From NCBI RefSeq assembly GCF_040111675.1, contig NZ_CP157794.1, positions 3,555,501-3,619,500 on the forward strand: a DNA stretch of 64,000 bases, written 5' to 3'. The notes below the pieces were generated by a model. That model had not been told where the DNA came from, ran no database searches, and worked only from the letters and a program-made list of their open reading frames with translations. A program made the position numbers and the translations under genes. How positions within the stretch are numbered: the first letter of the stretch is position 1; every line of letters starts with the position of its first letter. Origin of the DNA: Salinarimonas sp. Lineage in GTDB: Bacteria > Pseudomonadota > Alphaproteobacteria > Rhizobiales > Beijerinckiaceae. Shown here piece after piece: positions 37,612 through 45,796 of this stretch.

Positions 37612-38169
37612 ATGCGCATCATCCCCGCACCGGGACGAGAGAAGGGCGCCGGAAAAGGCGGCCGCACCGGGCCGGCGCCGCGTCGCCGCGAGATCGTGCC
37701 GGTCCCCGAGAGCCTGCGCGCGAAGGCGCTCGCCTTCGACCGCGACACGGTCGAGGCGCTGGACGAGGCGGCCGCCCGGGCCGAGGCCGCGGAGGAGGAG
37801 GTGCGCGCCGCCTTCGCCGGGCATCTCGGCGAGGAGATCGAGCGCCTCGCCGACGCCGTCGCGGCGCTCTCGGCGGGCGGGCGCGGGAACGCCGGCGCGC
37901 GATCGCGCGTCTACCGGCTGGCGCACCGGCTGCGGGGCACGGCGGCGGCTTTCGAGGCCGGGCTCCTCGCCCGGATGGCGGGAAGCCTCGCGCGGCTCCT
38001 GGAGCGCGCCGAGGGAAAGGCGCCGCCGGCGCTGATCGCCGCGCATGTCGACGCGCTGCGCGCCGCGGAGCGGCGCGGGACGCCGCCGGAGGACCCCGTC
38101 GCGACGGCGCTCGCGGGCGAGCTGGAGGCGGCGGTGACGAAGGCGGCGGAGAAGGCGCGGCGCAAATAG
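37612..38169 (+). CDS. Hpt-like histidine phosphotransfer domain protein
   Basis: Helical protein of 185 residues. The region VYRLAHRLRGTAAAFEAGLLARMA carries a histidine (His105) in an H-x-L-R-G context, like the H-x-x-K-G site of Hpt domains with Arg in place of Lys. The next helix, SLARLLERAEG, completes the pattern. The N-terminal 35 residues are basic and disordered-looking. It starts 5 bp after the response regulator with GGAGGGGTGAGG upstream, so the two are a natural phosphotransfer pair; this is inference. Confidence 0.65.
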   Translation: MRIIPAPGREKGAGKGGRTGPAPRRREIVPVPESLRAKALAFDRDTVEALDEAAARAEAAEEEVRAAFAGHLGEEIERLADAVAALSAGGRGNAGARSRVYRLAHRLRGTAAAFEAGLLARMAGSLARLLERAEGKAPPALIAAHVDALRAAERRGTPPEDPVATALAGELEAAVTKAAEKARRK

Positions 38170-38178
38170 GAGGTCCGG

Positions 38179-38916
38179 ATGCGGGTGCGGGTGATCGGCT
38201 GCGGGGACGCCTTCGGCTCGGGCGGGCGCTTCAACACCTGCTTCCTCGTCGAGCGCGGCGAGGCGAGCCTGTGCCTCGATTTCGGCGCGACGTCGCTGGT
38301 GGCGTTGAAGCGCGCTGGCGTCGACCCGGGCGCGATCGCGGCGGTCGCGATCAGCCATCTCCACGGCGATCATTTCGGCGGCCTGCCCTTCCTGATCCTC
38401 GACCAGATGATCGCCGGCCGCACGCGTCCCCTCGTCCTGCTCGGACCGCCCGGCCTCGCGGCGCGGCTGGAGGCCGCCACGCGGGCGCTGTATCCGGGCG
38501 CCTGGGAGGCGGAGCGCCGCTACGGCCTCGACATCCGCGAGATCGCGCCCGGCGCGACCACGCCCGTGCCCGAAATCGACGCGACGCTGACCACCGCCCT
38601 CGTCGAGCATCAGAGCGGCGCGCCGGCGACGGCGCTGCGCCTCGCCTGCGACGGGCGGATCCTCGCCTATTCGGGCGACACGGGGTGGGTGGACACGCTG
38701 CCCGGCATCGCCGCCGGCGCGGACCTCTTCTTCGTCATGTGCTACCGCCCCGGCGCGGGCGGCGAGGGGCATCTCGGCTGGGAGACGCTCGCGCCCGAGC
38801 TGCCCGCGCTCGGCGCCAAGCGCGTCGTGCTCACCCACATGTCCGAGGCGATGCTCGCCGAGGCCGCGCGGCTCGGGCTCGACGCGGCGCAGGACGGGAT
38901 GACGATCGAGGTCTAG
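38179..38916 (+). CDS. MBL-fold metal-dependent hydrolase
   Basis: Soluble enzyme of 245 residues. His60, His62, Asp64 and His65 form the di-metal HxHxDH motif (ISHLHGDHFGG), SGDT holds the bridging Asp, and LTHMS holds the last His. The N terminus, MRVRVIGCGDAFGSGGRFNT, is typical of RNase Z-like or arylsulfatase-like MBL proteins. An AGGAGGT ribosome site precedes it, 10 bp after the Hpt-like gene. The substrate is unknown. Its stop codon TAG is also the TA edge of a palindromic repeat. Confidence 0.88.
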   Translation: MRVRVIGCGDAFGSGGRFNTCFLVERGEASLCLDFGATSLVALKRAGVDPGAIAAVAISHLHGDHFGGLPFLILDQMIAGRTRPLVLLGPPGLAARLEAATRALYPGAWEAERRYGLDIREIAPGATTPVPEIDATLTTALVEHQSGAPATALRLACDGRILAYSGDTGWVDTLPGIAAGADLFFVMCYRPGAGGEGHLGWETLAPELPALGAKRVVLTHMSEAMLAEAARLGLDAAQDGMTIEV

Positions 38917-38955
38917 AGCGTCTCCCGACCTGATGAGATCAGGTCGGCGCTCTAG
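38913..38955. repeat. MITE-like palindrome 1 with IS630-like end
   Basis: CTAGAGCG at 38913-38920 pairs with CGCTCTAG at 38948-38955, and an inner perfect stem GACCTGAT/ATCAGGTC (38927-38945) is closed by GAG. Read from TA, it matches the IS630 left end as TAGAGC-N9-CCTGATG. It overlaps the MBL gene stop codon and may work as its terminator. I infer an origin from IS630 ends. Confidence 0.6.
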
Positions 38956-38967
38956 CGTTCCTCAGTG

Positions 38968-39018
38968 GAGCATCATCTCGTCCACCAACCGGATTCCACT
39001 TGATGGGATGATGCTCTA
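38968..39018. repeat. MITE-like palindrome 2 adjacent to IS630 copy 2
   Basis: GAGCATCATC at 38968-38977 pairs with GATGATGCTC at 39007-39016, next to the TA at 39017-39018. On the minus strand the end reads TAGAGCA, 13 bases, TGGAATC, the same anchored pattern as the IS630 left end (TAGAGCA, 13 bases, TGGAATC). This looks like a small non-autonomous relative of an IS630 element. Confidence 0.55.
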
Positions 39019-40074
39019 GAGCAGATTCTCACCACTCGGGTTCATATCCTGCTGCGGTGAAGAAGTTCGCGCATTCCTCTGGCGGGAAGGCTTCGATGGC
39101 GTCGGCGACGGCGCTCCAGAGGGCGTCGCGCGTCCGGGCGGCGACCTTCCTGAGCAGGGCCTTCAGCTTGGCGAAGGCGTTCTCGATGGGGTTGAAGTCC
39201 GGGCTGTAGGGCGGCAGGAAGCGCAGCTCGGCTCCGGCCGCCTCGATGGCCTCGCGCACGGCGGGGGTCTTGTGGCTGGCGAGGTTGTCCATGATCACCA
39301 CGTCGCCGGGGCTCAGCGTCGGAACCAGGACCTGCTGGACGTAGGCGAGGAAGCTCGCCGCGTTGATCGCGCCGTCGATCAGCATCGGCGCGTCGATCCC
39401 GCCGATCCTGAGCCCGGCCACGAAGGTCGTGGTGCGCCAATGGCCGTGAGGGATGCCGGCGCGCAGGCGCTCGCCTTCGGGGGCGCGGCCCCGCAACCGC
39501 GCCATCTTGGTGTTGAGCCAGGTCTCGTCGATGAAGATCAGCCGCTCCGGGTCGAGCTCGGGCTGCTCCTCGAACCAGGCCTCGCGGGCCGCGGCGACGT
39601 CGGCGCGGTCCTGCTCGCTGGCGTGGCCGGACTTTTTTTGAACGTCAGGCCGTGGCGGCCGAAGAAGCGGTGCACCGTCGAGGGCGCGAAGCGCTCGCCG
39701 TGCTCGCGCTCGAGCCGCTCGGCGATCTCGACGAGGGTGAGATCCGGCGCCTCCTCCACCATCGCGAGGATGACCGGGCCGAGCGCCTCGATCCGCCCGG
39801 ACCGCGTGTCGCCGCCTTGCGCCCGCGGCGCGACCGAGCCCGTCTCGCGCCGAAGGTTGAACCACTTCACCGCCGCGGACGGCGCGATCCCGAAGCGGTC
39901 CGCCGCGGCCCGGCGGCTCATGCCGGCATCGACCGCAGCGAGGACGCGCTGCCTCAGATCCATCGAGAGGGGCTTCGTCATGGCGGCTGGCCTCCTCCGC
40001 CAGCCTCTACCGTGAATCACGAACTGGCCTCGAAGGGAATCCCCCGCGCGATTCCATCAGGAAGCGATCTGCTC
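39019..40074 (-). mobile_element. IS630-family insertion sequence, copy 2 (1056 bp, inverted)
   Basis: Same length and ends as copy 1, in the opposite orientation: GAGCAGATTC at 39019 and GATCTGCTC ending at 40074. TA flanks are at 39017-39018 and 40075-40076, and the reconstructed target is again CTAG. The one difference found from copy 1 is base 39547, changing Gln to Glu in the transposase (PQRL versus PERL). It is inserted in the stop codon of zapA and beside two related palindromes. Confidence 0.93.
39029..39981 (-). CDS. IS630-family transposase, copy 2, made by -1 frameshift
   Basis: Same two-frame organisation as copy 1: the HTH-containing first frame from the ATG at 39981, a seven-base A-run (39633-39639 on this strand), then the DDE frame with FIDETW, DNLASHK and NPIENAF. 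All catalytic residues are kept. The one coding difference found (Glu for Gln in DPERLIF) is next to the first catalytic strand but is conservative. It is probably active or recently so. Confidence 0.88.
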
Positions 40075-40451
40075 TAGCTCTCCTGGCCCGGCCCGCCGAT
40101 CGCCAGCCCGCGGGCCAGACGCTCGATCCGGTCCGCGGCCTTGACCACGGCGTCGGAGACGCGGTCGTCGCTCGCCTGGCGGCGCTCGTCGGCGCCGGCG
40201 AGGAGGGTCGAGAGCTCGGCTTTCTCGGCCTCGAGCGCCGTGATGCGCGCCTGCGCGTCGACGAGCAGGTCGGCGAAGGTGAGCGCCGCCATCACCTGCA
40301 GGCGCATGTCGCCGATCTCGCCGAAGGCCTCGCGCATCTCCGTGATCTTGGCGTCGAGCATGCCGGCAAGGCCCTCGAGGCGCTCCTCCTCGCCCTCCCC
40401 GCAGGCCATGCGGTAGGTCTTGCCGGCGATGAGGACGGTGATCTGCGGCAC
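40074..40451 (-). CDS. zapA: Cell division protein ZapA
   Basis: FtsZ-associated protein of 125 residues that bundles FtsZ filaments at midcell. It starts MPQITVLIAGKTYRMACGEG, the ZapA beta-hairpin, continues EERLEGLAGMLDAKITEM and RLQVMAALTFADLLVDAQ, and has a C-terminal coiled coil (EAEKAELSTLLAGADERR). The stop codon TAG uses the TA target plus the first G of IS630 copy 2, so the insertion left the protein intact. DUF4164 precedes it on the same strand, 38 bp away. Confidence 0.92.
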   Translation of the reverse strand: MPQITVLIAGKTYRMACGEGEEERLEGLAGMLDAKITEMREAFGEIGDMRLQVMAALTFADLLVDAQARITALEAEKAELSTLLAGADERRQASDDRVSDAVVKAADRIERLARGLAIGGPGQES

Positions 40452-40489
40452 GGGCGGGCTCCGGTGGGGACGGCGTGAGAGATGCGGCC

Positions 40490-40777
40490 TCAGAGATGCG
40501 GGGCGGCGCCGGCTTCCTCGAGCACGGCGCGCACGGCTGCGGCGGCGCGTCCGACGCGCGCCTCGACGTCGCGGGTCGTCGCCTCGAGCGCCTCCACGCG
40601 GCGGCTGGCGCTCTCGAGATCGACCGCGAGGCGGGCGCGGTCGTCCTGCATGATCTGCAGCTCGGTCTCGAGGTCGGCGCGGCTGCGCTCCGCCTCGAGC
40701 CGCCGCGTCACCGCGGCCTCGAGCACGCCGAGCGCCGATTCCAGCCGCTTGAGCGCCTCGTCGAGCGGGACGGCCAT
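40490..40777 (-). CDS. DUF4164 coiled-coil protein
   Basis: A 95-residue, almost fully helical protein from the ATG at 40777 (GGGGAG upstream). It contains LDEALKRLESALGVLEAAV, then a long coiled coil (LETELQIMQDDRARLAVDLE) and a C-terminal helix. This matches DUF4164, a small family regularly found directly upstream of zapA in Rhizobiales. A role beside ZapA in division is suggested only by this pairing. Confidence 0.85.
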   Translation of the reverse strand: MAVPLDEALKRLESALGVLEAAVTRRLEAERSRADLETELQIMQDDRARLAVDLESASRRVEALEATTRDVEARVGRAAAAVRAVLEEAGAAPHL

Positions 40778-40914
40778 GCGCGCGCTCCCCTGATGATCGA
40801 TCCTCGCGCGAGAGTACGGCCCGAATCGAAAAGCGGCAAGCTTTCGCCTGCCGCTTTCCACGGATGTTCGTTGCACGATTTCCGTGCTTTAGCGCCTCGC
40901 GCTCACGCGCCGGA

Positions 40915-41136
40915 TCAGGCCGCGCGGAGCTCGACGCCCTTCACGGGCAGCTGGAACCGCTCGGCCAGATGCCAGCGCAGCTCGCGCAGCGACTGGTAGG
41001 CATAGGAGCGGTCGATCAGATGGCTGAGGTCGCGCTTGGCGGCGCCGTCGGCGGCGTAGAGGCGCGCGACGGTGAAGGCCTCGGCCTCCGCCTCGGGAAG
41101 GTCGGTGATCTGGGGATGAAATTCGAACTGCATCAT
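40915..41136 (-). CDS. Small hypothetical protein
   Basis: A 73-residue soluble protein starting MMQFEFHPQITDLPEAEAEA, then FTVARLYAADGAAKRDLSHL and a basic helical part ending QLPVKGVELRAA. The first two ATG codons (41136 and 41133) are adjacent, and the ribosome site is weak. I do not recognise a family. The coding call rests on its even amino-acid composition and its place in the zapA-side gene string. Confidence 0.55.
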   Translation of the reverse strand: MMQFEFHPQITDLPEAEAEAFTVARLYAADGAAKRDLSHLIDRSYAYQSLRELRWHLAERFQLPVKGVELRAA

Positions 41137-41511
41137 CTTGGCGTCTTCGTTCTTCTTGTGTGGCCTCCGTGAATCGAGCGCGGCCACCTCACGTGGCGCG
41201 AACGTGCCGGAACTCGGCGACAGGCGCGTGACAGGGCGGCGCACTGCTCGATTTCGGAGCGGGTTCGTCGAACGCCGCGGCTCGGCCCACGGTTCCGGTA
41301 TCTTCCGGCCCAGGCGGGCGAAGCGAAGCAGGCGCTGTTCTGCGCCGGCTGCGGCGCGCGCGTCGCTCGTGCGACGTCGCGATGAAGCCAAGATGGGGAC
41401 GCCAGCTCGAAATTGCAAGGCTAATCGGCAGGGGGGACGCGAAAACGCCCGCGACGCGGGTCGCGGGCGTGATTCTCGTCGTCTCGGCGATCGGGAGAGA
41501 CCGGCCGCCCG
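41137..41511. other. Intergenic region (375 bp) after degP
   Basis: No gene seen. It holds the degP terminator at 41445-41470, and the remainder is unremarkable GC-rich DNA. Open frames here have skewed Arg/Ser composition and are not supported. Confidence 0.5.
41445..41470 (-). terminator. Terminator of degP
   Basis: ACGCCCGCGAC and GTCGCGGGCGT form a perfect 11-bp stem with loop GCGG, followed on the minus strand by TTTTCGCG. It lies 42 bp after the degP stop and ends the folA-hflKC-degP string. Confidence 0.85.
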
Positions 41512-43095
41512 TCAGTTCCGATCCTGATCGCCGCCGTCGTCCTCGTTCATCGCCAGCGCCACGAAGCGGACCTCGCCCTGGGCGTCGGAGACGAGGAGCA
41601 GCGCCGAGCGGCGCCCCTCCTCGCGCAGCGTCTCGAGGCGCTCGGCGACCTCCTCGGGGCTGCGCACGGGCTCCTGGCCGACCTCGAGGATCACGTCGCC
41701 GGCGCTGATCCGCCGCTCGGCGGCGGCCGAGAGCGGCTCGACGTCGGTGACGACCACGCCCTCGATGTCGTCGGCGATGGAGTAGCGATCACGCAGCTCG
41801 TCGGTGATTCCGGAGAGCTCCATCCCGAGCGCCTCGCGCACCGCCGTGGGCGCGTCCTGCTCGGACGGGTCGGAGAGGGCCGCCTCCTGGGTGCTCTCGC
41901 GCAGGCGCGCGATGGTGACGTCGATGGTCACGGGCTCGCCGCGGCGGACGACCTCGACGTCGACCTCCTTGCCCACCGGCGTGTTGGCGACGATGCGCGG
42001 CAGGTCGCGGGAGGACTCGACCGCCTTGCCGTCGAACGAGACGATGACGTCGCCCGTCTCGATGCCGGCCGCCTGGGCCGGCCCCTCCGGATCGACGCCG
42101 GCGACGAGCGCGCCGCGGGCCTCGTCGAGGCCCAGCGCGTCGGCGGTGGTCTCGTCGATGTTCTGGATGCGCACGCCGAGCCAGCCGCGCCGCGTCTCGC
42201 CGAACTCGCGCAGCTGCTCGATCACCGGCAGCGCGGTGGCGGTCGGGATGGAGAAGCCGATGCCGACGGAGCCGCCGGTGGGCGAGAGGATCGCCGTGTT
42301 GATGCCGACGACCTCGCCGCGCATGTTGAACAGCGGCCCGCCGGAATTGCCGCGGTTGATGGCCGCGTCGGTCTGGATGTAGTTGTCGTAGGGGCCGCTC
42401 GCGATGTCGCGGGCGCGGGCCGAGACGATGCCGGCGGACACCGAGCCGCCCAGGCCGAAGGGGTTGCCGATCGCCACGACCCAGTCGCCGATGCGCATGG
42501 TCTCGGAATCGCCGAACGGGACGTAGGGCAGCTCGACGTCGCTCTCGATCTTGATGACGGCGAGGTCGATCGCCGCATCGGTGCCGATCACCTCGGCGTC
42601 GTAGGTCGTCCCGTCGGCGAACACGACCTCGATCTCGTCGGCGTCGCCGATGACGTGGTTGTTGGTGACGATCACGCCCGTCGGGTCGATGACGAAGCCC
42701 GAGCCGAGCGAGTTCGAGCGCCGCGGCATGCGCGGCATGTTCTCGCCGCGCCGGTTGAAGAATTCCTCGAACAGGTCCTCGAAGGGCGTGCCCGGGGGCA
42801 ATTGCGGCATGAAGCGCTCGTCGACGTCCGCCGTGGTCGCCGCCTGGATGTTGACGACCGCCGGGATCACACGATCGACGAGATCCGCGAAGCTTTCGGG
42901 CGCGTTCGGGAAAGGCGTCGGCGTGATCTGCTGGGCGGGCGCGATGGTGGCGGTCTGGGCCTGCGCGGCGCAGAACGGGGCGAGCGCGAGCGCCGCCGCG
43001 GCGGCGATCCCGAGGGAGGCGCGCCGCAGACGCGACGTCCGATCCCGACTGGTCAGTCCCGCGCCATGGGCGAGCGTCGACACGGCCTCGTGCAT
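41512..43095 (-). CDS. degP: Periplasmic serine endoprotease DegP/Do
   Basis: Quality-control protease and chaperone of the periplasm, 527 residues. An N-terminal hydrophobic stretch (SLGIAAAAALALAPFCAAQA) acts as signal peptide. The trypsin-like domain has the triad His147 (VTNNHVIG), Asp177 (DLAVIK) and Ser251 (GNSGGPL). Two PDZ domains follow, the first around GWLGVRIQNIDETTADALG and the second around VVVTDVEPLSAAAERRISAGD. It is the last gene of the hfl string, 138 bp after DUF2065. A substantially shorter start is not supported. Confidence 0.95.
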   Translation of the reverse strand: MHEAVSTLAHGAGLTSRDRTSRLRRASLGIAAAAALALAPFCAAQAQTATIAPAQQITPTPFPNAPESFADLVDRVIPAVVNIQAATTADVDERFMPQLPPGTPFEDLFEEFFNRRGENMPRMPRRSNSLGSGFVIDPTGVIVTNNHVIGDADEIEVVFADGTTYDAEVIGTDAAIDLAVIKIESDVELPYVPFGDSETMRIGDWVVAIGNPFGLGGSVSAGIVSARARDIASGPYDNYIQTDAAINRGNSGGPLFNMRGEVVGINTAILSPTGGSVGIGFSIPTATALPVIEQLREFGETRRGWLGVRIQNIDETTADALGLDEARGALVAGVDPEGPAQAAGIETGDVIVSFDGKAVESSRDLPRIVANTPVGKEVDVEVVRRGEPVTIDVTIARLRESTQEAALSDPSEQDAPTAVREALGMELSGITDELRDRYSIADDIEGVVVTDVEPLSAAAERRISAGDVILEVGQEPVRSPEEVAERLETLREEGRRSALLLVSDAQGEVRFVALAMNEDDGGDQDRN

Positions 43096-43233
43096 CGTGA
43101 ACCCTCTTTTCAGCGTATGACGGCCGTTCTCGGCCGCTCGGAGCGCGACCGTGGGCCGCGATCATGGCGTCAACGCGGTCGCGCCGGATGCGGGCCAAGA
43201 TCGACCCGCGCCGATCCGGGGTCAAGGGCGCGA

Positions 43234-43422
43234 TCAGCCGCCCCGGATCAGCCAGACGATCCCCACCCCGACGATCGCCGAGACGAGCCCGACGATCCGC
43301 ATGCGCTCGCTGGGGGTCTCGGCGGCGGCGATCATGGCGCGCTTCACGCCCTCGGGGAACGCCGCGAACAAAAGGCCCTCGACCGCGAGGACGAGGCCGA
43401 GGGCGACGACGAGATCCGTCAT
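43234..43422 (-). CDS. DUF2065 small membrane protein
   Basis: A 62-residue protein with two hydrophobic helices, LVVALGLVLAVEGLLFAAFP and MRIVGLVSAIVGVGIVWLIR, joined by a basic PEGVKRAMIAAAETPSERM loop. This is the DUF2065 (YjeT-like) pattern, and in many Proteobacteria the gene directly follows hflC. It lies 31 bp after hflC here. Function unknown; a link to membrane protein quality control is suggested by its neighbours only. Confidence 0.9.
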   Translation of the reverse strand: MTDLVVALGLVLAVEGLLFAAFPEGVKRAMIAAAETPSERMRIVGLVSAIVGVGIVWLIRGG

Positions 43423-43453
43423 GCGAAGGAGCGGGCGCGCGCGGCGCGCCCGA

Positions 43454-44542
43454 TCACTGCGCCACCGCCGGCGCGGCGGCGGCCGCGGAGGCCGGCGTCG
43501 CCGCCGGCTCCTCGGCCTCGATCGGCGGCGGGACGGAGGCCGTGGCCTCCGCGGCGCCGGCGTCCTCGCCCGGAGCGGCGGGCGCGGGCGCCGCGCTCAC
43601 CGGGCCCGGAGCCGGCTCCTGCGCCCCGGCCGGCGGCGGCAGGGTGCTCTGCCCGCCCTGGCGCCGGCCCGACGGGTCGGTGAAGAAGCGGAAGAACTCC
43701 GAATCGGGCGAGAGCACGATGCGCGAATCGGCGATGTCGGTGCGGGTCAGCGCGTTCTCGTAGGCGAGCATCGAGCGGTAGAAGGCGAAGAACTCCGGAT
43801 CGACGCTGTAGGAGCCCGCGAGCACGCGGTTGCGCTCGGCGTCGCCCGCGCCGCGCAGCTCCTCGGCCGTGCGGTTCGCCTCGGCGAGGATGACCGTCAC
43901 GTCGCGGTCCGCGCGGGCGCGGATCGAGGCGGCGCGCTGTGCGCCCTGGGCGCGCAGGTCCGCGGCCTCGCGCTCACGCTCCGTCTGCATGCGGCGGAAC
44001 ACCGCCTCGGCGTTGGCCGTCGGCAGGTCGACGCGGGTGAGGCGCACGTCGATGACCTCGATGCCGAGCTGGGCCGCCTGCCGGTCGACGATGTCCTGGA
44101 TGCGCTCCATCAGCTCGACGCGGTTCGTGCGGATGATTTCCGGGAACGAGGCGTTGGCGAGCACGTTACGCATCGCGGAGTTGATGAACGACTGCAGGCG
44201 GGCGTTCGCGTTGGTGAGGTTGTTCACCGCCTGGTAGAACCGCAGCGGGTCGGTGATGCGGTAGCGCGAGAAGGCGTCGACCTCGAGGTTCTGCCGGTCG
44301 GCGGAGAGCACCGTCTGCGGCTGCAGGTCGAGCGCCAGGACCCGCTTCTCGATCGGCAGCACCACGTCGATGAAGGGCGCCTTCACGTAGAGGCCGGGCT
44401 CGGTGATGACGTTGCGCACGGCGCCGAAGCGCAGCACGACGGCCTGCTCGGTCTCGCGGACGGTGAACAGGGCTGCCCAGGCGACGACGATCGCGACGAC
44501 CAGGACGATGATCGCGCCGAGGCGCAGGATCGGGTTTCTCAT
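43454..44542 (-). CDS. hflC: FtsH protease regulator HflC
   Basis: Inner-membrane SPFH/band-7 protein of 362 residues that forms a cage with HflK around FtsH. One N-terminal helix (ILRLGAIIVLVVAIVVAWAA) is followed by the SPFH domain (TVRETEQAVVLRFGAV, EPGLYVKAPF, IEKRVLALDL) and a coiled coil with FRRMQTEREREAADLRAQG. The last 70 residues are an extended Ala/Pro-rich tail, longer than in E. coli. The start overlaps the hflK stop by 4 bp (ATGA). Confidence 0.94.
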   Translation of the reverse strand: MRNPILRLGAIIVLVVAIVVAWAALFTVRETEQAVVLRFGAVRNVITEPGLYVKAPFIDVVLPIEKRVLALDLQPQTVLSADRQNLEVDAFSRYRITDPLRFYQAVNNLTNANARLQSFINSAMRNVLANASFPEIIRTNRVELMERIQDIVDRQAAQLGIEVIDVRLTRVDLPTANAEAVFRRMQTEREREAADLRAQGAQRAASIRARADRDVTVILAEANRTAEELRGAGDAERNRVLAGSYSVDPEFFAFYRSMLAYENALTRTDIADSRIVLSPDSEFFRFFTDPSGRRQGGQSTLPPPAGAQEPAPGPVSAAPAPAAPGEDAGAAEATASVPPPIEAEEPAATPASAAAAAPAVAQ

Positions 44543-45672
44543 CGCGTGGCTCCCTGGGACTCGAGACGACGCTGGACCTCCGGCAGCGGCAGGTAGGGCA
44601 CGACGCCTTCGCCCTGGCCGTTCTGGTCGATCAGCACCTTGTCGGTGTTGCCGAACACCCGCTCCATCGTCTCGAGGAAGAGACGATCGCGCGTGATCTG
44701 CGGCGCGTTGGCGTATTCGGCGTAGATCTGGTTGAAGCGGGCGGCCTGACCCTCGGCCTGGTTCACGACCTGCTCGCGATAGCCTTCGGCCTGCTGGACG
44801 ATGCGCGCGGCCTCGCCTCGGGCCTCGGGAACGACGCGGCTCGCGTAGGTCTCGGCCTCGTTCTGGAGGCGCACCAGGTCCTGCTGGGCGGCGTTGACGT
44901 CGAGGAACGCTTCGCGCACCTGCGCCGGCGGCACGGCCGCCTGCAGCTGCACGACGCGGATGATCACGCCGGCGCCGTACTGATCCAGCGACTGCTGCAT
45001 CAGGTCCTGGACCTCGGCGGTGATCTCGCCCTGCTCGGTGGTGAGGATCGCCTGGATGTCGCGGCGGCCGATAACCTCGCGCATCGACGACTGGGCGATC
45101 GAGTCGATGGTCGCCTCGGGGTTGGCGATGTTGAAGACGAAATTGTCGGCGTTGGCCGGGTCGATCTGCCACTGCACGTCGAAGTCGATGTCGACGATGT
45201 TCTCGTCGCCGGTCAGCATCAGCGATTCCTCGAGGACGTCGCGCTGCTGGCCCGGACTGACGGAGCGGTAGCCGATCTCGGTGCGGTTGACCTGCGTGAC
45301 GTTCGGCTTGACGACCTCGCCGATCGGGAAGGGCAGGTTGTAGTTCAGGCCCGGCGCCGTCTGGCCGACGAAGCGGCCGAAGATCAGGTTGAGGCCGACC
45401 TCGTTCGGGCGGACCGTGTAGAAGCCCGTGAGCAGCCATACCGCCACGACCGCGACGAGGATCAGCGCGATCCCCTTGCCGCCGAGGCCGCCGCCGCCGG
45501 GAACGATGTTGCGCAGCCGGTCCTGGCTGCGGCGCAGGATCTCCTCGAGATCGGGCTGGTTGCCGCCGCCGCCGCCGCCCGTCGGGCCGCCGCCTCCGCC
45601 GCCGCCCCAGGGTCCTCCCGACCCGCCGCCGCGCTGGCCCCAGGGGCCGCCGCTCTGGTTGCTCCAAGGCAT
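44539..45672 (-). CDS. hflK: FtsH protease regulator HflK
   Basis: Partner of HflC, 377 residues. The N-terminal 40 residues are rich in Gly, with runs of GGGG, before a membrane helix at GIALILVAVVAVWLLTGFYT. The SPFH domain then has VRPNEVGLNLIFGRFVGQTA, PGLNYNLPFPIGEV and a coiled coil with EAETYASRVVPEARGEAARI. The C terminus is short. The ATG at 45672 is 124 bp after the folA stop. The Gly-rich start is a known feature of HflK. Confidence 0.94.
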   Translation of the reverse strand: MPWSNQSGGPWGQRGGGSGGPWGGGGGGGPTGGGGGGNQPDLEEILRRSQDRLRNIVPGGGGLGGKGIALILVAVVAVWLLTGFYTVRPNEVGLNLIFGRFVGQTAPGLNYNLPFPIGEVVKPNVTQVNRTEIGYRSVSPGQQRDVLEESLMLTGDENIVDIDFDVQWQIDPANADNFVFNIANPEATIDSIAQSSMREVIGRRDIQAILTTEQGEITAEVQDLMQQSLDQYGAGVIIRVVQLQAAVPPAQVREAFLDVNAAQQDLVRLQNEAETYASRVVPEARGEAARIVQQAEGYREQVVNQAEGQAARFNQIYAEYANAPQITRDRLFLETMERVFGNTDKVLIDQNGQGEGVVPYLPLPEVQRRLESQGATR

Positions 45673-45796
45673 CGTGCGCCTTTCCCTCTCGTCAGAACCG
45701 AAAAATACTTGTCTGGCGTGTGTATCCGGCCGCGCGACCCGAGTCTCCCGGACGCCGCGACCGCCAAGCCTGAGGTGGGGCTTCGCGGGCGCGAAG

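Noticed and set aside
41137..41418. N-terminal extension of the 73-aa gene at 40915
   Set aside because: The upstream in-frame part is Arg/Ser/Pro-rich with no ribosome site; the paired ATG at 41133-41136 is a better start.
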